Shown here piece after piece: positions 25,904 to 33,498 of a DNA stretch of 64,000 bases. Position 1 is the first letter of the stretch, and each line of letters begins with the position of its first letter. The stretch comes from DAOTXR01 sp034435375 (GTDB lineage: Bacteria; Chloroflexota; Anaerolineae; Aggregatilineales; UBA3940), in contig DAOTXR010000083.1 in assembly GCA_034435375.1 (NCBI GenBank), forward strand, positions 1 through 64,000, read 5' to 3'. The notes under the pieces are model-generated. The model searched no databases, was not told the origin of the DNA, and worked only from the letters and a program-made list of their open reading frames with translations. The position numbers were made by a program, and so were the translations under genes.

Positions 25904-26233
25904 TCATCCAGCAGTAGCGCCGATGATCAAAGTGGGGACTCCTCGCCGCTCCTCCGGGATAGCATAGCGTTCAATCGCTGCCTGATAGAGGGCCTGGCCG
26001 TCAGGATGAGAGGTATTCACACTCACAATCTGTAGCTGGTTGCCATAATGCTCCATCAGCGGCGGCAGGGTCTCGGTCATTACCTGATGGCAGTGTGGGC
26101 AGGTGGGGGAGAAGAACAGCACGACTCTGACAACCGGGCCATCTGCCTTCGCAGGCACTGGATGGGTGAAACAGAGAGCTACGAGACAGCCTATCAGAAA
26201 AAGAGTTGCTACCTGGCACACGCTGCGGTTCAT
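25904..26233 (-). CDS. Secreted thioredoxin-fold protein, C-terminally disrupted
   Basis: Residues 1-30 are a signal peptide (VATLFLIGCLVALCFTHP). The mature part is a thioredoxin start: VVRVVLFFSPTCPHCHQVM with the CPHC redox motif, and GVPTLIIG, the cis-proline strand. The frame then stops two codons on, after 109 residues, although the fold needs another strand and helix. Reading on in another frame gives LLLDELLATLPDGPVDAARI, which looks like the missing helix, so a frameshift is likely. Either a pseudogene or a sequencing indel. Its ATG overlaps the stop of a small upstream frame. Confidence 0.6.
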   Translation of the reverse strand: MNRSVCQVATLFLIGCLVALCFTHPVPAKADGPVVRVVLFFSPTCPHCHQVMTETLPPLMEHYGNQLQIVSVNTSHPDGQALYQAAIERYAIPEERRGVPTLIIGATAG

Positions 26234-26382
26234 TGACTCTCCTTTCGACTACGCGTGGCATACCAGCCGTTGCGGACCTTAGCCCACACATCGAATGGAA
26301 GCTGATTGGTGAACTGTAACCTCGCCTGCTGCCCCTCGGTCATGTAGCGAGCGACTATACGTGGCTCGACCTGGCGCTGCAT
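26230..26382 (-). CDS. Small open frame of 50 residues, function unknown
   Basis: The frame encodes a basic, hydrophilic protein (RQVEPRIVARYMTEGQQARL then FTNQLPFDVWAKVRNGWYAT). Its TGA overlaps the thioredoxin-like ATG in the ATGA style of coupled genes, which is the main reason to list it. The frame is open for about 17 codons further upstream without a better start, so it may be the tail of a decayed gene. No ribosome site is convincing and no family is recognised. Confidence 0.3.
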   Translation of the reverse strand: MQRQVEPRIVARYMTEGQQARLQFTNQLPFDVWAKVRNGWYATRSRKESQ

Positions 26383-26553
26383 GGCTTGCCGTCTGCGCTT
26401 CTGATGGCCCTTCTTTGTCTGCCAAACCGATCCTGCTGCTTGCGGCTACGGTTGCCCTCCCGCTCAAGCTAGGCGGTATGCCGCAGACAGGCCTTGCTCA
26501 ATATGTAACAAACTTGATTTGCATCGTCATGTATTCCATGATAGAATAGCCAC

Positions 26554-27093
26554 ATGAGAACTCCGGTGCCCGACGAAGTAATTTTAGGGCTGCTGGCTGC
26601 CCGTCCCCGGCATGGCTATGAACTGCTCGATCGGTTCCGCTCGCGAGAGCATCTGGGCCGTATGTGGACGATGAGTACCAGCCAGCTTTACGCGGTACTA
26701 AAGCGGCTGGAACGGCAGGGATCGATTACGGGGCGGCAGGTGGAATCACCTGATGCGCCACCCCGCACCGAGTATACTGTAACCGAGGCGGGCCTGCGTC
26801 AGCTGGAGGTCTGGCTCCATGAACCACGGCCTTCCACAAGTATCCACCGCATCCGGGTCGAGTTTCTCAGCAGGCTGTATATCGCCAGCCTGCTGGGTAT
26901 CCCCGCAGATGCCATTATAGAGCATCAGAAAACCATCTGCGTGGAGCAGCGCGACCGTCTGCTTAAGGAACGCCAGCAAACCACCTCAGCAGTCGAGGCG
27001 CTGACACTGGATTTCGTGATCGGGCAGCTTAATGCCGCTGTCCTGTGGCTGGAGCAGTGCAGGGAAGGTCTGTCTGCTCTCTACACTCGTTAA
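26554..27093 (+). CDS. PadR-family transcriptional regulator
   Basis: Regulator of 179 residues: PadR winged helix at 1-80 (LGLLAARPRHGYELLDRF, MSTSQLYAVLKRLERQGSIT, TEYTVTEAGLRQLEVWL) and a C-terminal helical dimerisation half. It lies 35 bases ahead of the importer genes and probably controls them. In the short leader, TATTC at 26532-26536 and GAATA at 26544-26548 form an inverted repeat that could be its operator; no good -35/-10 pair was found. Confidence 0.85.
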   Translation: MRTPVPDEVILGLLAARPRHGYELLDRFRSREHLGRMWTMSTSQLYAVLKRLERQGSITGRQVESPDAPPRTEYTVTEAGLRQLEVWLHEPRPSTSIHRIRVEFLSRLYIASLLGIPADAIIEHQKTICVEQRDRLLKERQQTTSAVEALTLDFVIGQLNAAVLWLEQCREGLSALYTR

Positions 27094-27128
27094 CCCCTAT
27101 ACTTCAACCCTGAGAGGAAGAAAAAACT

Positions 27129-28553
27129 GTGAGGACTGAACAATTATGGGCGACTTTTATCGTACTGGGGGCCACTCTGCTGGGGCCGGGTTGTTCACGC
27201 ATCACACCTGCTCAAACGGCTGTACCAATTGATGAGACTGTTGTCTCTTTAGAGAGGACGCCGACGGAGGGGGCAGCAGTACCCACAGAAACCCCCGCAC
27301 CAACCGAGGCGCCTCGCTTCACGATTCAGGCTGATGCTGAGCTTCAGACGCCACTGGCTGCCCTCTATACGGCATTGTACGCGGGGGAACAGCCGGTGTT
27401 TGTCAGCACAGATGGCGACCTGGTGGCCACGGCATCCGAAGGCGTCGCCATCGGCCAGCCAGACAGCGCAGCCTATTTCTTGCCCGGAGCAGCACTCACC
27501 GCAGCGACCAACACACCGGAGGTGGCAGACTTCATTGCCTATGCCATTTCCCCGGATGGGCAGCAAGTGTTGATTGATATGGGGGCGCTGCCCGCCACCA
27601 TCACCCTGACCGACCAGGCCGGTAACACCGTTGAAATTGCGCAGCCGGTACGCCGCGTGATCAGCTCACATGGCCCAACAACCGCCCTTGTCTATGGGGT
27701 AGGCGCGCAGGACCGCTTGGTTGCGGCCACCTATCTGGGAGCACGTGACCCGGCAGGGGCAGCCGCAATGGGGCGCATTGACTCACGCTTTGAAGAAATC
27801 AAAGGGGATGATCTGTTCTCTCAGCAGGACTTCAACGTCGAGGAGGCTGCTGCACGGGACCCAGACCTGATCATGACCAGTGCGCGCACGGCATGGCTCG
27901 ACACTGCTGCTGAACTGGGTATTCCGGTTTTTCTGTTTGAGGCCGAAACACCCGATCGCCTGAAAGAGGCTATGCTCCTTACCGGCCAGCTCTTCGGTCC
28001 AAACACGGCTGCGCAGGCCGAAATCTGGATTGCATACTACGACTTCGTGGTCGGTGCGGTGGTAGAACAGACAGCTGCTGTTTCAGACGCGGATCGCGTG
28101 CGCGTGTTGTTCACCGGCACAGAGCCGCTTCGGGTGGCCAGCGGCGAGATGTACCAGACGGCCATCATTGAGGCAGCTGGCGGCATCTCCGTGAGCGCCG
28201 AGCTGACCGGCTACTGGAACGATGTGAACCTGGAGCAGATCGCGCTCTGGGACCCCGATGTCATCATCGTGCCGCCGTATGGTGGCGCCAGCGTGGAGGC
28301 GATCACTGGAAGCCCGGAATGGCAGGGCCTGGATGCGGTGCAAGCCGGGCGTGTCTACCGGATGCCTAAACTGGTCGTTCCCTGGGATACACCAGCGCCA
28401 GACTCGGTGCTGGGCATCATCTGGATGGCGCAGCTTCTGTATCCAGACCTGATTGAGTTGGACTGTGCAGAGCAGGTTGGCTACTTCTACAACACTTTCT
28501 ATCACTATGCAATCTCAACTGAAGAAATCTCAGAGCTTTGCGCGACAGAGTGA
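27129..28553 (+). CDS. BtuF/FecB-type binding lipoprotein with N-terminal ModA-like segment
   Basis: Extracytoplasmic binding protein, 474 residues. The lipobox ends at Cys22 (ATLLGPGC), followed by a Thr/Pro/Glu-rich linker. Residues about 70-160 resemble the C-terminal half of molybdate-binding ModA, ending YAISPDGQQVLIDMGALP. From about 165 on is a complete type III (BtuF/FecB) domain: VEIAQPVRRVISSHGPTTAL, LEQIALWDPDVIIVPP, and VQAGRVYRMP. This combination is unusual and hints at molybdate/tungstate or a metal complex as ligand, as in the MolABC importers. GTG 27129 has GAGAGGAAG upstream. Confidence 0.82.
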   Translation: MRTEQLWATFIVLGATLLGPGCSRITPAQTAVPIDETVVSLERTPTEGAAVPTETPAPTEAPRFTIQADAELQTPLAALYTALYAGEQPVFVSTDGDLVATASEGVAIGQPDSAAYFLPGAALTAATNTPEVADFIAYAISPDGQQVLIDMGALPATITLTDQAGNTVEIAQPVRRVISSHGPTTALVYGVGAQDRLVAATYLGARDPAGAAAMGRIDSRFEEIKGDDLFSQQDFNVEEAAARDPDLIMTSARTAWLDTAAELGIPVFLFEAETPDRLKEAMLLTGQLFGPNTAAQAEIWIAYYDFVVGAVVEQTAAVSDADRVRVLFTGTEPLRVASGEMYQTAIIEAAGGISVSAELTGYWNDVNLEQIALWDPDVIIVPPYGGASVEAITGSPEWQGLDAVQAGRVYRMPKLVVPWDTPAPDSVLGIIWMAQLLYPDLIELDCAEQVGYFYNTFYHYAISTEEISELCATE

Positions 28554-29583
28554 TACCCCGCTGGCAAAGTTAGTCTTTATCCGGCGCCAGGCGACGACTG
28601 GGCTGCTGTTTGCCATACCGGTTGTCCTGTTCGTTTTCGCGCTGATAGTGGGGCGCTATGAGATCGGGGCAGCGGATGTGGGGCGTGTTCTGCTCTCGCC
28701 GCTGTTTCCCGATCTGGCCGCCGATGTTCCCGATACAGCACGCCAGTTGATCCTGCGGGTGCGCCTGCCGCGTGCTCTGGCCGCGCTGCTGATCGGAGCC
28801 AGCTTTGGCGGCACTGGCGCTGCATTTCAGGCCATCTTCAAGAATCCTCTGGTTGATTCGAACATTCTCGGCGTCACATCAGGCGCCGGATTCGGTGCAG
28901 CGTTGGCGCTGTTGCTGGCGGGGAAGCCCTGGCAGGTCCAGATATCGGCTTTCATCTTTGGCCTGCTGGCAGTATCCCTGGCTTTTTTCGGCAGTCGCCT
29001 GTACAAGACCACACCGCTTCTGATCCTCACCCTGATGGGTATTCTGGTGGGATCGCTCTTTGGCTCGCTGACATCGTTGCTGAAGTACGTGGCGGATCCG
29101 CTGGACACGCTGCCCGCCATCACGTTCTGGCTGTTGGGCAGCTTGACTGGCGTCACATGGCGGGACATGCCTGGGCTGGCAGTGATCACAGCAGGCGGAG
29201 TTGCCTTTCTCTGGTTGATGCGCTGGCGCTTGAATATCTTGTCCCTGGGCGATGAGGAGGCAAAGGCGCTGGGGATCGATCCCACACGGATGAAAATCAT
29301 GATTATTGTTTGCGCCACGTTGATGACAGCAATAGCAGTGTCGGTCAGTGGCGTCATTGGTTGGGTGGGGCTGGTAATGCCGCACGCTGGGCGGATTGTT
29401 GTCGGCCCCGATCACAGACGCCTGCTGCCAGCCACGTTGAGTCTGGGAGCTGGTTTCCTGCTGCTGATCGACAACGTGGCGCGTACATTGCTCCCCGGCG
29501 AAATCCCACTGGGCGTGCTGACCGGGCTGATCGGCGTCCCGCTGCTGATTGTGCTCCTGCGCCGCAACAGGACAGGATGGTAG
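28507..29583 (+). CDS. FecCD/BtuC-family ABC importer permease
   Basis: Membrane permease of 358 residues with about ten helices. Family marks: LRVRLPRALAALLIGASFGG, AFQAIFKNPLVDSNILGVTS, SLGDEEAKALGIDP and VSGVIGWVGLVMPHAGRIVV. The start ATG 28507 overlaps the binding-protein gene by 47 bases and gives a normal N-terminus. It overlaps the ATPase gene by a few bases at its 3' end. Type II importers of this family take up cobalamin, haem, iron chelates or molybdate/tungstate. Confidence 0.9.
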   Translation: MQSQLKKSQSFARQSDTPLAKLVFIRRQATTGLLFAIPVVLFVFALIVGRYEIGAADVGRVLLSPLFPDLAADVPDTARQLILRVRLPRALAALLIGASFGGTGAAFQAIFKNPLVDSNILGVTSGAGFGAALALLLAGKPWQVQISAFIFGLLAVSLAFFGSRLYKTTPLLILTLMGILVGSLFGSLTSLLKYVADPLDTLPAITFWLLGSLTGVTWRDMPGLAVITAGGVAFLWLMRWRLNILSLGDEEAKALGIDPTRMKIMIIVCATLMTAIAVSVSGVIGWVGLVMPHAGRIVVGPDHRRLLPATLSLGAGFLLLIDNVARTLLPGEIPLGVLTGLIGVPLLIVLLRRNRTGW

Positions 29584-30923
29584 CTATGCGCTTAGAAGCC
29601 CGCCAAGTGAGCTATGCCTACACCCCTGGGGAGCCGGTTCTCCACGATGTATCACTGAGGCTGGAGGCGGGTGAGACCCTGTATGTGTTGGGGCGCAACG
29701 GTGGAGGGAAGACCACCCTGCTTTGCTGCCTGGCCGGCCTGTGTAGACCTGATACCGGTCAGGTGTTGTTGGATGGGAAGCCTATCCACAGCTACGCAGC
29801 CGACGAACGCGCCCGCCTGATCGGGCTGATCCCCCAGATGCACATCCCTGCATTTGCCTATACAGTCCGCGAGATGGTATTGATGGGTCGGACGCCACAC
29901 CTGGGATGGCTTGGCTCTCCGTCACGCGCCGACTACGCCCTGGCGGATGAGGCCCTCGAGCAAGTCGGGCTAATTGATCTGCGCGATCGTCCCTATACTG
30001 AAGTTAGCGGCGGTGAGCGGCAGTTGGTTTTGATCGCCAGGGGGTTGGCGCAACAATGCAGCATCCTGCTGATGGATGAACCTACCGCTCACCTTGATCT
30101 GAGCAACCAGCACCGCGTATTGGAGATTATCAACCAGTTAAGCAGGCAGGGCCCTTCGTTTATCATCTCGTCACATGCCCCCAATGATGCCTTGTCTTAT
30201 GCCGATCATGTGCTGCTGCTGAGCAAAGGGCGAGTCATGGCTTACGGCACGCCACAGGAGACGCTGACTGAGTCGCTGCTATCATCTGTCTATGGCGTCA
30301 GAACGGAAGTGATCTACGAACGGGAGAACGGAGATGAAACTCCGCGTGCTGTTGTAGCCCGGCGACCAATGATGCTGCCGCCTGAGTCCCTGGGAAAACA
30401 GGGCACAGTGTTGAGTGAGGTTTTCAGGCAGAGCAGGCACACGCCGCAGCTTATTCTGGTGACTGGTTTGAGCGGTGCGGGCAAGACGACATGGTGTACC
30501 CGGCTAGTAGAACAGGCGCAGAAACAGGGGCTGATGGTCAGAGGTGTGCTGTGCCCCAGCGTATTCGAAGACGGGCGTAAAATAGGTATTGATATTGTCA
30601 ATCTGGAAACTGGCGAACGCCGCAGGCTGGCCAGGTTGCGCGACGGTGGGACAGGCGAACTGGTTACCACACAGTGGCAGTTTGATCCCACCGCGATGGC
30701 GTGGGGCGACCACAGCCTGCACGACACTAAAGATGGCGATTTGTTAGTCATTGATGAACTGGGCCCGCTGGAATTCCTACGCCATGAGGGGCTGATGGAG
30801 GGGTTGCGCCTGCTCGATGAGCGGCGCTACAGGGTCGCCTGTGTTGTCGTGCGCTCGTCGCTGCTGCCCAATGCGCTACAGAGATGGCCGCACGCACTGG
30901 TGGTGAGTGGTAGGCACGTTTGA
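29577..30923 (+). CDS. ABC importer ATPase (FecC/BtuD-like) fused to a THEP1-type NTPase
   Basis: Two P-loop domains in 448 residues. Residues 1-260 are an importer ATPase: Walker A GRNGGGKTT near 39, signature VSGGERQLVLIARGL near 143, Walker B ILLMDEPTAHLDL near 163. A linker leads to a second NTPase from about 292: P-loop VTGLSGAGKTTWCTRL near 298, GVLCPSVFEDGRKIGIDIVN, and VIDELGPLEFLR near 392, which match the THEP1/nucleoside-triphosphatase family. The fusion is one uninterrupted frame. The role of the second domain is unknown; it could sense nucleotides or prepare the imported metal. ATG 29577 overlaps the permease stop; ATG 29586 is an alternative. Confidence 0.85.
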   Translation: MVAMRLEARQVSYAYTPGEPVLHDVSLRLEAGETLYVLGRNGGGKTTLLCCLAGLCRPDTGQVLLDGKPIHSYAADERARLIGLIPQMHIPAFAYTVREMVLMGRTPHLGWLGSPSRADYALADEALEQVGLIDLRDRPYTEVSGGERQLVLIARGLAQQCSILLMDEPTAHLDLSNQHRVLEIINQLSRQGPSFIISSHAPNDALSYADHVLLLSKGRVMAYGTPQETLTESLLSSVYGVRTEVIYERENGDETPRAVVARRPMMLPPESLGKQGTVLSEVFRQSRHTPQLILVTGLSGAGKTTWCTRLVEQAQKQGLMVRGVLCPSVFEDGRKIGIDIVNLETGERRRLARLRDGGTGELVTTQWQFDPTAMAWGDHSLHDTKDGDLLVIDELGPLEFLRHEGLMEGLRLLDERRYRVACVVVRSSLLPNALQRWPHALVVSGRHV

Positions 30924-31250
30924 AAACGATATCCACGAGGCCCTGGGGAAAGATAAAAAGACGAACCCGGTAGCCGCACGCAGTGCAGACACAGTCCCCA
31001 TCTGACAATCGAAGAGCATCCCCCTACGGCATCCTCGCGCATGGCAATGACCGTCGCCGCTGCCCCGTTCTCGCGCAGGGCGACGCTGTGACAAGGCGAT
31101 ATGTCCGATGGCGCGCTGTTGGGAGGCGTCAAGCGCAACGAGCGGCGCCCACAGCAGGACCTCTGTTCCGACATAAGCCAGCACCGAACCCGCTGCAGCC
31201 GACGCCGCTTCGCTTCGGCTGCGCGGGGATGGTCTCAGTCGGAGATACAA
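30924..31250 (-). pseudogene. Decayed copy of the ferredoxin's C-terminal zinc-ribbon half
   Basis: On the minus strand one frame gives ASAAAGSVLAYVGTEVLLWA, matching SAAGAALAYLGMELLPRVLP of the ferredoxin gene at 22912. Further down a different frame gives CVCTACGYRVR, matching CQCPRCGYRVR. The two halves are out of frame, the ferredoxin part is missing and no start fits, so this is a frameshifted remnant. It lies directly after the second NifX-like gene on the same strand, the same pair of families as at 22912-23890. Confidence 0.5.
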
Positions 31251-31280
31251 TTGCTAGCGTGTCCTGTCTGATAGCGCCGG

Positions 31281-31679
31281 TCAGTGCAGCCATTCCGTGT
31301 GATCGACGATGCTGCCATTCAGATAGGCCTGCACAGCGTCTTCAATCAGCGGGATGTCAGTCACTATCGGCCTGATGTTGGCTTCTTGCAGCGCGAGGTA
31401 GGCTCCTTGTCCCATACCACACACGATGAGCGCCTCACAGTCGGTAATTGCGCTGATCATGCCCGCATGCCGTCCAGCTGCGCCTGCGCCGAAACCATGC
31501 CCGCGCGGGTCATCTGCGCCCTCGTGGCCGTGGCCGACAAAATCATGATGCCCCATCTTGTCTCGCATCTCGCTGGCCGTTATCTTGCCATCCTCGACCG
31601 TGAAGACTTTGTAGTAACGTGCCCGCCCAAAATGCTGGCTGATTGTCTGTCCATCATCGGTGATCACGGCGATTTTCAT
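31281..31679 (-). CDS. NifX/NifB-C/ORP-family metal-cofactor carrier (copy 2)
   Basis: Protein of 132 residues. It starts MKIAVITDDGQTISQHFGRA, then RYYKVFTVEDGKI, the classic fold opening. A His/Gly-rich loop (MGHHDFVGHGHEGADDPRGH) sits in the middle and could bind metal, followed by CEALIVCGMGQGAYLALQEA and VTDIPLIEDAVQAYL. The start at 31679 has AAAGGGGC upstream. It resembles MTH1175/ORP-type proteins. It is divergent from XRE copy 2, whose promoter region it shares. Confidence 0.85.
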   Translation of the reverse strand: MKIAVITDDGQTISQHFGRARYYKVFTVEDGKITASEMRDKMGHHDFVGHGHEGADDPRGHGFGAGAAGRHAGMISAITDCEALIVCGMGQGAYLALQEANIRPIVTDIPLIEDAVQAYLNGSIVDHTEWLH

Positions 31680-31876
31680 GGAAGCCCCTTTGTTATAGGT
31701 AAATGGTTCGAGCACTGCTCAATCGTTGTTTCCAGAACCCCGAGGCAATGCCTCCTTTAGGTTCCAGACTTTGCTGGCCCAGTCGATAAACAGAACTCCC
31801 TGGAGGGGGGTCGGACGACGGCATACACTTCCGAGTCAACAACCTCTGTAGTATGGGTATAATCTCTAGCTAATTC

Positions 31877-31912
31877 TACCATTAAAATGTGTATGCTTCA
31901 ATTATTATGGTA
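31877..31912. promoter_or_regulatory. Inverted repeat TACCAT/ATGGTA upstream of XRE copy 2
   Basis: TACCAT at 31877-31882 and ATGGTA at 31907-31912 flank 24 bases of AT-rich sequence, 37-72 bases before the regulator start. The region resembles the one at 22600-22624 in front of the paralogue, including GGTAAGAT just downstream of the right arm. It could serve both this gene and the divergent NifX-like gene. Confidence 0.45.
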
Positions 31913-31948
31913 AGATATCATGGCGGGTTGCATCGAAAGGAGGATTGC

Positions 31949-32539
31949 ATGGTTGCTGCATCAGGGTTGAATGTGGGACAGCGTATCCGTGCCATACGTG
32001 AGCAGCAGGGTTTATCCTTGCGCGCGCTGTCTGAACGGTGCGGTCTTTCGATCAATACGATCAGCCTCATTGAGCGCGGTGAGAACTCGCCCACAGTTTC
32101 CTCCCTGCACCTTCTGTCAACAGCGCTGGAGGTCCCGATCACAGTTTTTTTCGAGCAGGAACAGGAACAGACCGTTGTGCATCTAAGGCCACCATACCGG
32201 TTACGCTCTGAGGCCAACGGCATCCAGATGGACAGCCTGGGGATCGGCCTCCGCAACCAGCAGTTGGAGCCATTCCTCATGACGGTTGCGCCGGGGGCTG
32301 GCAACATCGATCAGCCGATCACACACCCGGGAGAGGAGTTCGTTTACTGCCTGAAGGGAGAGATAGAATATTGTATTGAGGATCAGGTCTATAGGCTGGA
32401 AGCTGGTGACAGCCTCCTGTTTAAGGCAACAAAACCCCACTGTTTTCGCAATGTGACCGACCTGCTGGCAGAACTGATGATTGTCTTTCAGGCGGACAGA
32501 GGAACACACCTGGGACGTCAGCGGCACCTGGGGTCGTAA
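31949..32539 (+). CDS. XRE-family regulator with C-terminal cupin domain (copy 2)
   Basis: Regulator of 196 residues, paralogue of the gene at 21911-22558. HTH: VGQRIRAIREQQGLSLRALS, CGLSINTISLIERGENSPT. Cupin: HPGEEFVYCLKGEIEYCIED and TKPHCFRNV. AAAGGAGG lies 6 bases upstream of ATG 31949, which decides the start; an in-frame ATG further upstream lies in the operator region. The two copies bracket the metal-cofactor block and may cross-regulate. Confidence 0.88.
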   Translation: MVAASGLNVGQRIRAIREQQGLSLRALSERCGLSINTISLIERGENSPTVSSLHLLSTALEVPITVFFEQEQEQTVVHLRPPYRLRSEANGIQMDSLGIGLRNQQLEPFLMTVAPGAGNIDQPITHPGEEFVYCLKGEIEYCIEDQVYRLEAGDSLLFKATKPHCFRNVTDLLAELMIVFQADRGTHLGRQRHLGS

Positions 32540-32565
32540 GGGATAGGCCAGACGGAGCAATACCC

Positions 32566-32706
32566 ATGATTGATCTCATGCGACTGCAAGCGTTCTTGTA
32601 CGCAGCGGAGAGTCTAGGCTTCTCAGAAGCTGCCCGACAGCGTGCCCAGTTCCTCCAGCGCCCTTTGAGCGACCGGTTAGCGCCTGCCGGGCAAAAGAAC
32701 ACGTAG
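32566..32706 (+). pseudogene. Truncated LysR-family regulator (N-terminal helix only)
   Basis: The 46-residue frame begins MIDLMRLQAFLYAAESLGFS then EAARQRAQFL, a clear LysR helix-turn-helix start (family: 'L..F..va e.gSfs.AA..L..sQ'). Identity is lost after RPLSDRL and the frame ends at TAG 32704-32706; no effector domain follows. It is a remnant, probably of the same region's past rearrangement. Confidence 0.5.
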
Positions 32707-32834
32707 AGCTTAGGCGTGGTTTTACTTTATGCCTTCTGGAGTTCGGCGCGCGGCAGTGTGCATTCTTGTCGCGCAGAACGCCTTGTCCTAACCAACGATC
32801 CCGCCTAGGGCAGGACCAGTGAAGAGATCAGTCC

Positions 32835-33209
32835 TCAGCTCACCGCTTTCTTCACGAGCGCGCTGATCCTTGCCTCTTCGGTGGCAGTCAACTCCTTCAG
32901 CGCGAAGGCGGTTGGCCACATCGCACCTTCGTCGAGGTTCGCCTCGTGCATGAAGCCGAGCGTCGCATATCTTGTGTTGAACTTCTGCGCGCTTTGGAAG
33001 AAGCAGACGACCTTGCCGTCCTTGGCATATGCGGGCATCCCGTACCAGAGTCTTGGCGAGAGAACCGGCGCGTTGGCTTTGATGATAGCATGGAGCCGTT
33101 CGCCTATGGCGCGGTCCGGTTCTGGCATTGCGGCGATCGCCGCGAGCACAGCGCTTTCTCCGTCTGCTTTCTTCGCGGCTTTTTTGGTAGTGCTCTTACC
33201 TTGGCTCAT
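32835..33209 (-). CDS. DUF1801/YdhG-family protein
   Basis: Cytosolic protein of 124 residues. A lysine-rich N-terminus (GKSTTKKAAKKADGE) precedes the DUF1801 domain: ANAPVLSPRLWYGMPAYAKD, GKVVCFFQSAQKFNTRYATL and the C-terminal ELTATEEARISALVKKAV. Related Bacillus proteins have been described as iron chaperone-like, but the function is not settled. The start at 33209 is an ATG; a TTG at 33248 would extend it by 13 residues. It stands alone between a LysR remnant and the Crp/Fnr gene. Confidence 0.75.
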   Translation of the reverse strand: MSQGKSTTKKAAKKADGESAVLAAIAAMPEPDRAIGERLHAIIKANAPVLSPRLWYGMPAYAKDGKVVCFFQSAQKFNTRYATLGFMHEANLDEGAMWPTAFALKELTATEEARISALVKKAVS

Positions 33210-33498
33210 GAGAATCGTCTTCCATTTGTCTGAATTGGTGCGTCGCAAGACACCCTAGCAGAAATTATAACACATATGTTCTAATTTTCAACAGTTTGAT
33301 AACAATTGCCAAGCAGTGCAGCGCTTAAAAGCGGCAGGAAATTCACTGCATCATAGCATCATCATGCAATCTTGAAAAAGCGTCATTGCTCGTTGCCATC
33401 CAGGCTTTTGAGAGCTGTGAACAGTCCCGAAGGCCCTATAGCCCGCCCTGGTTGGATCTGGTATACTTGCATCAGTCATGCTGTGCGAGCGGTTCGCT

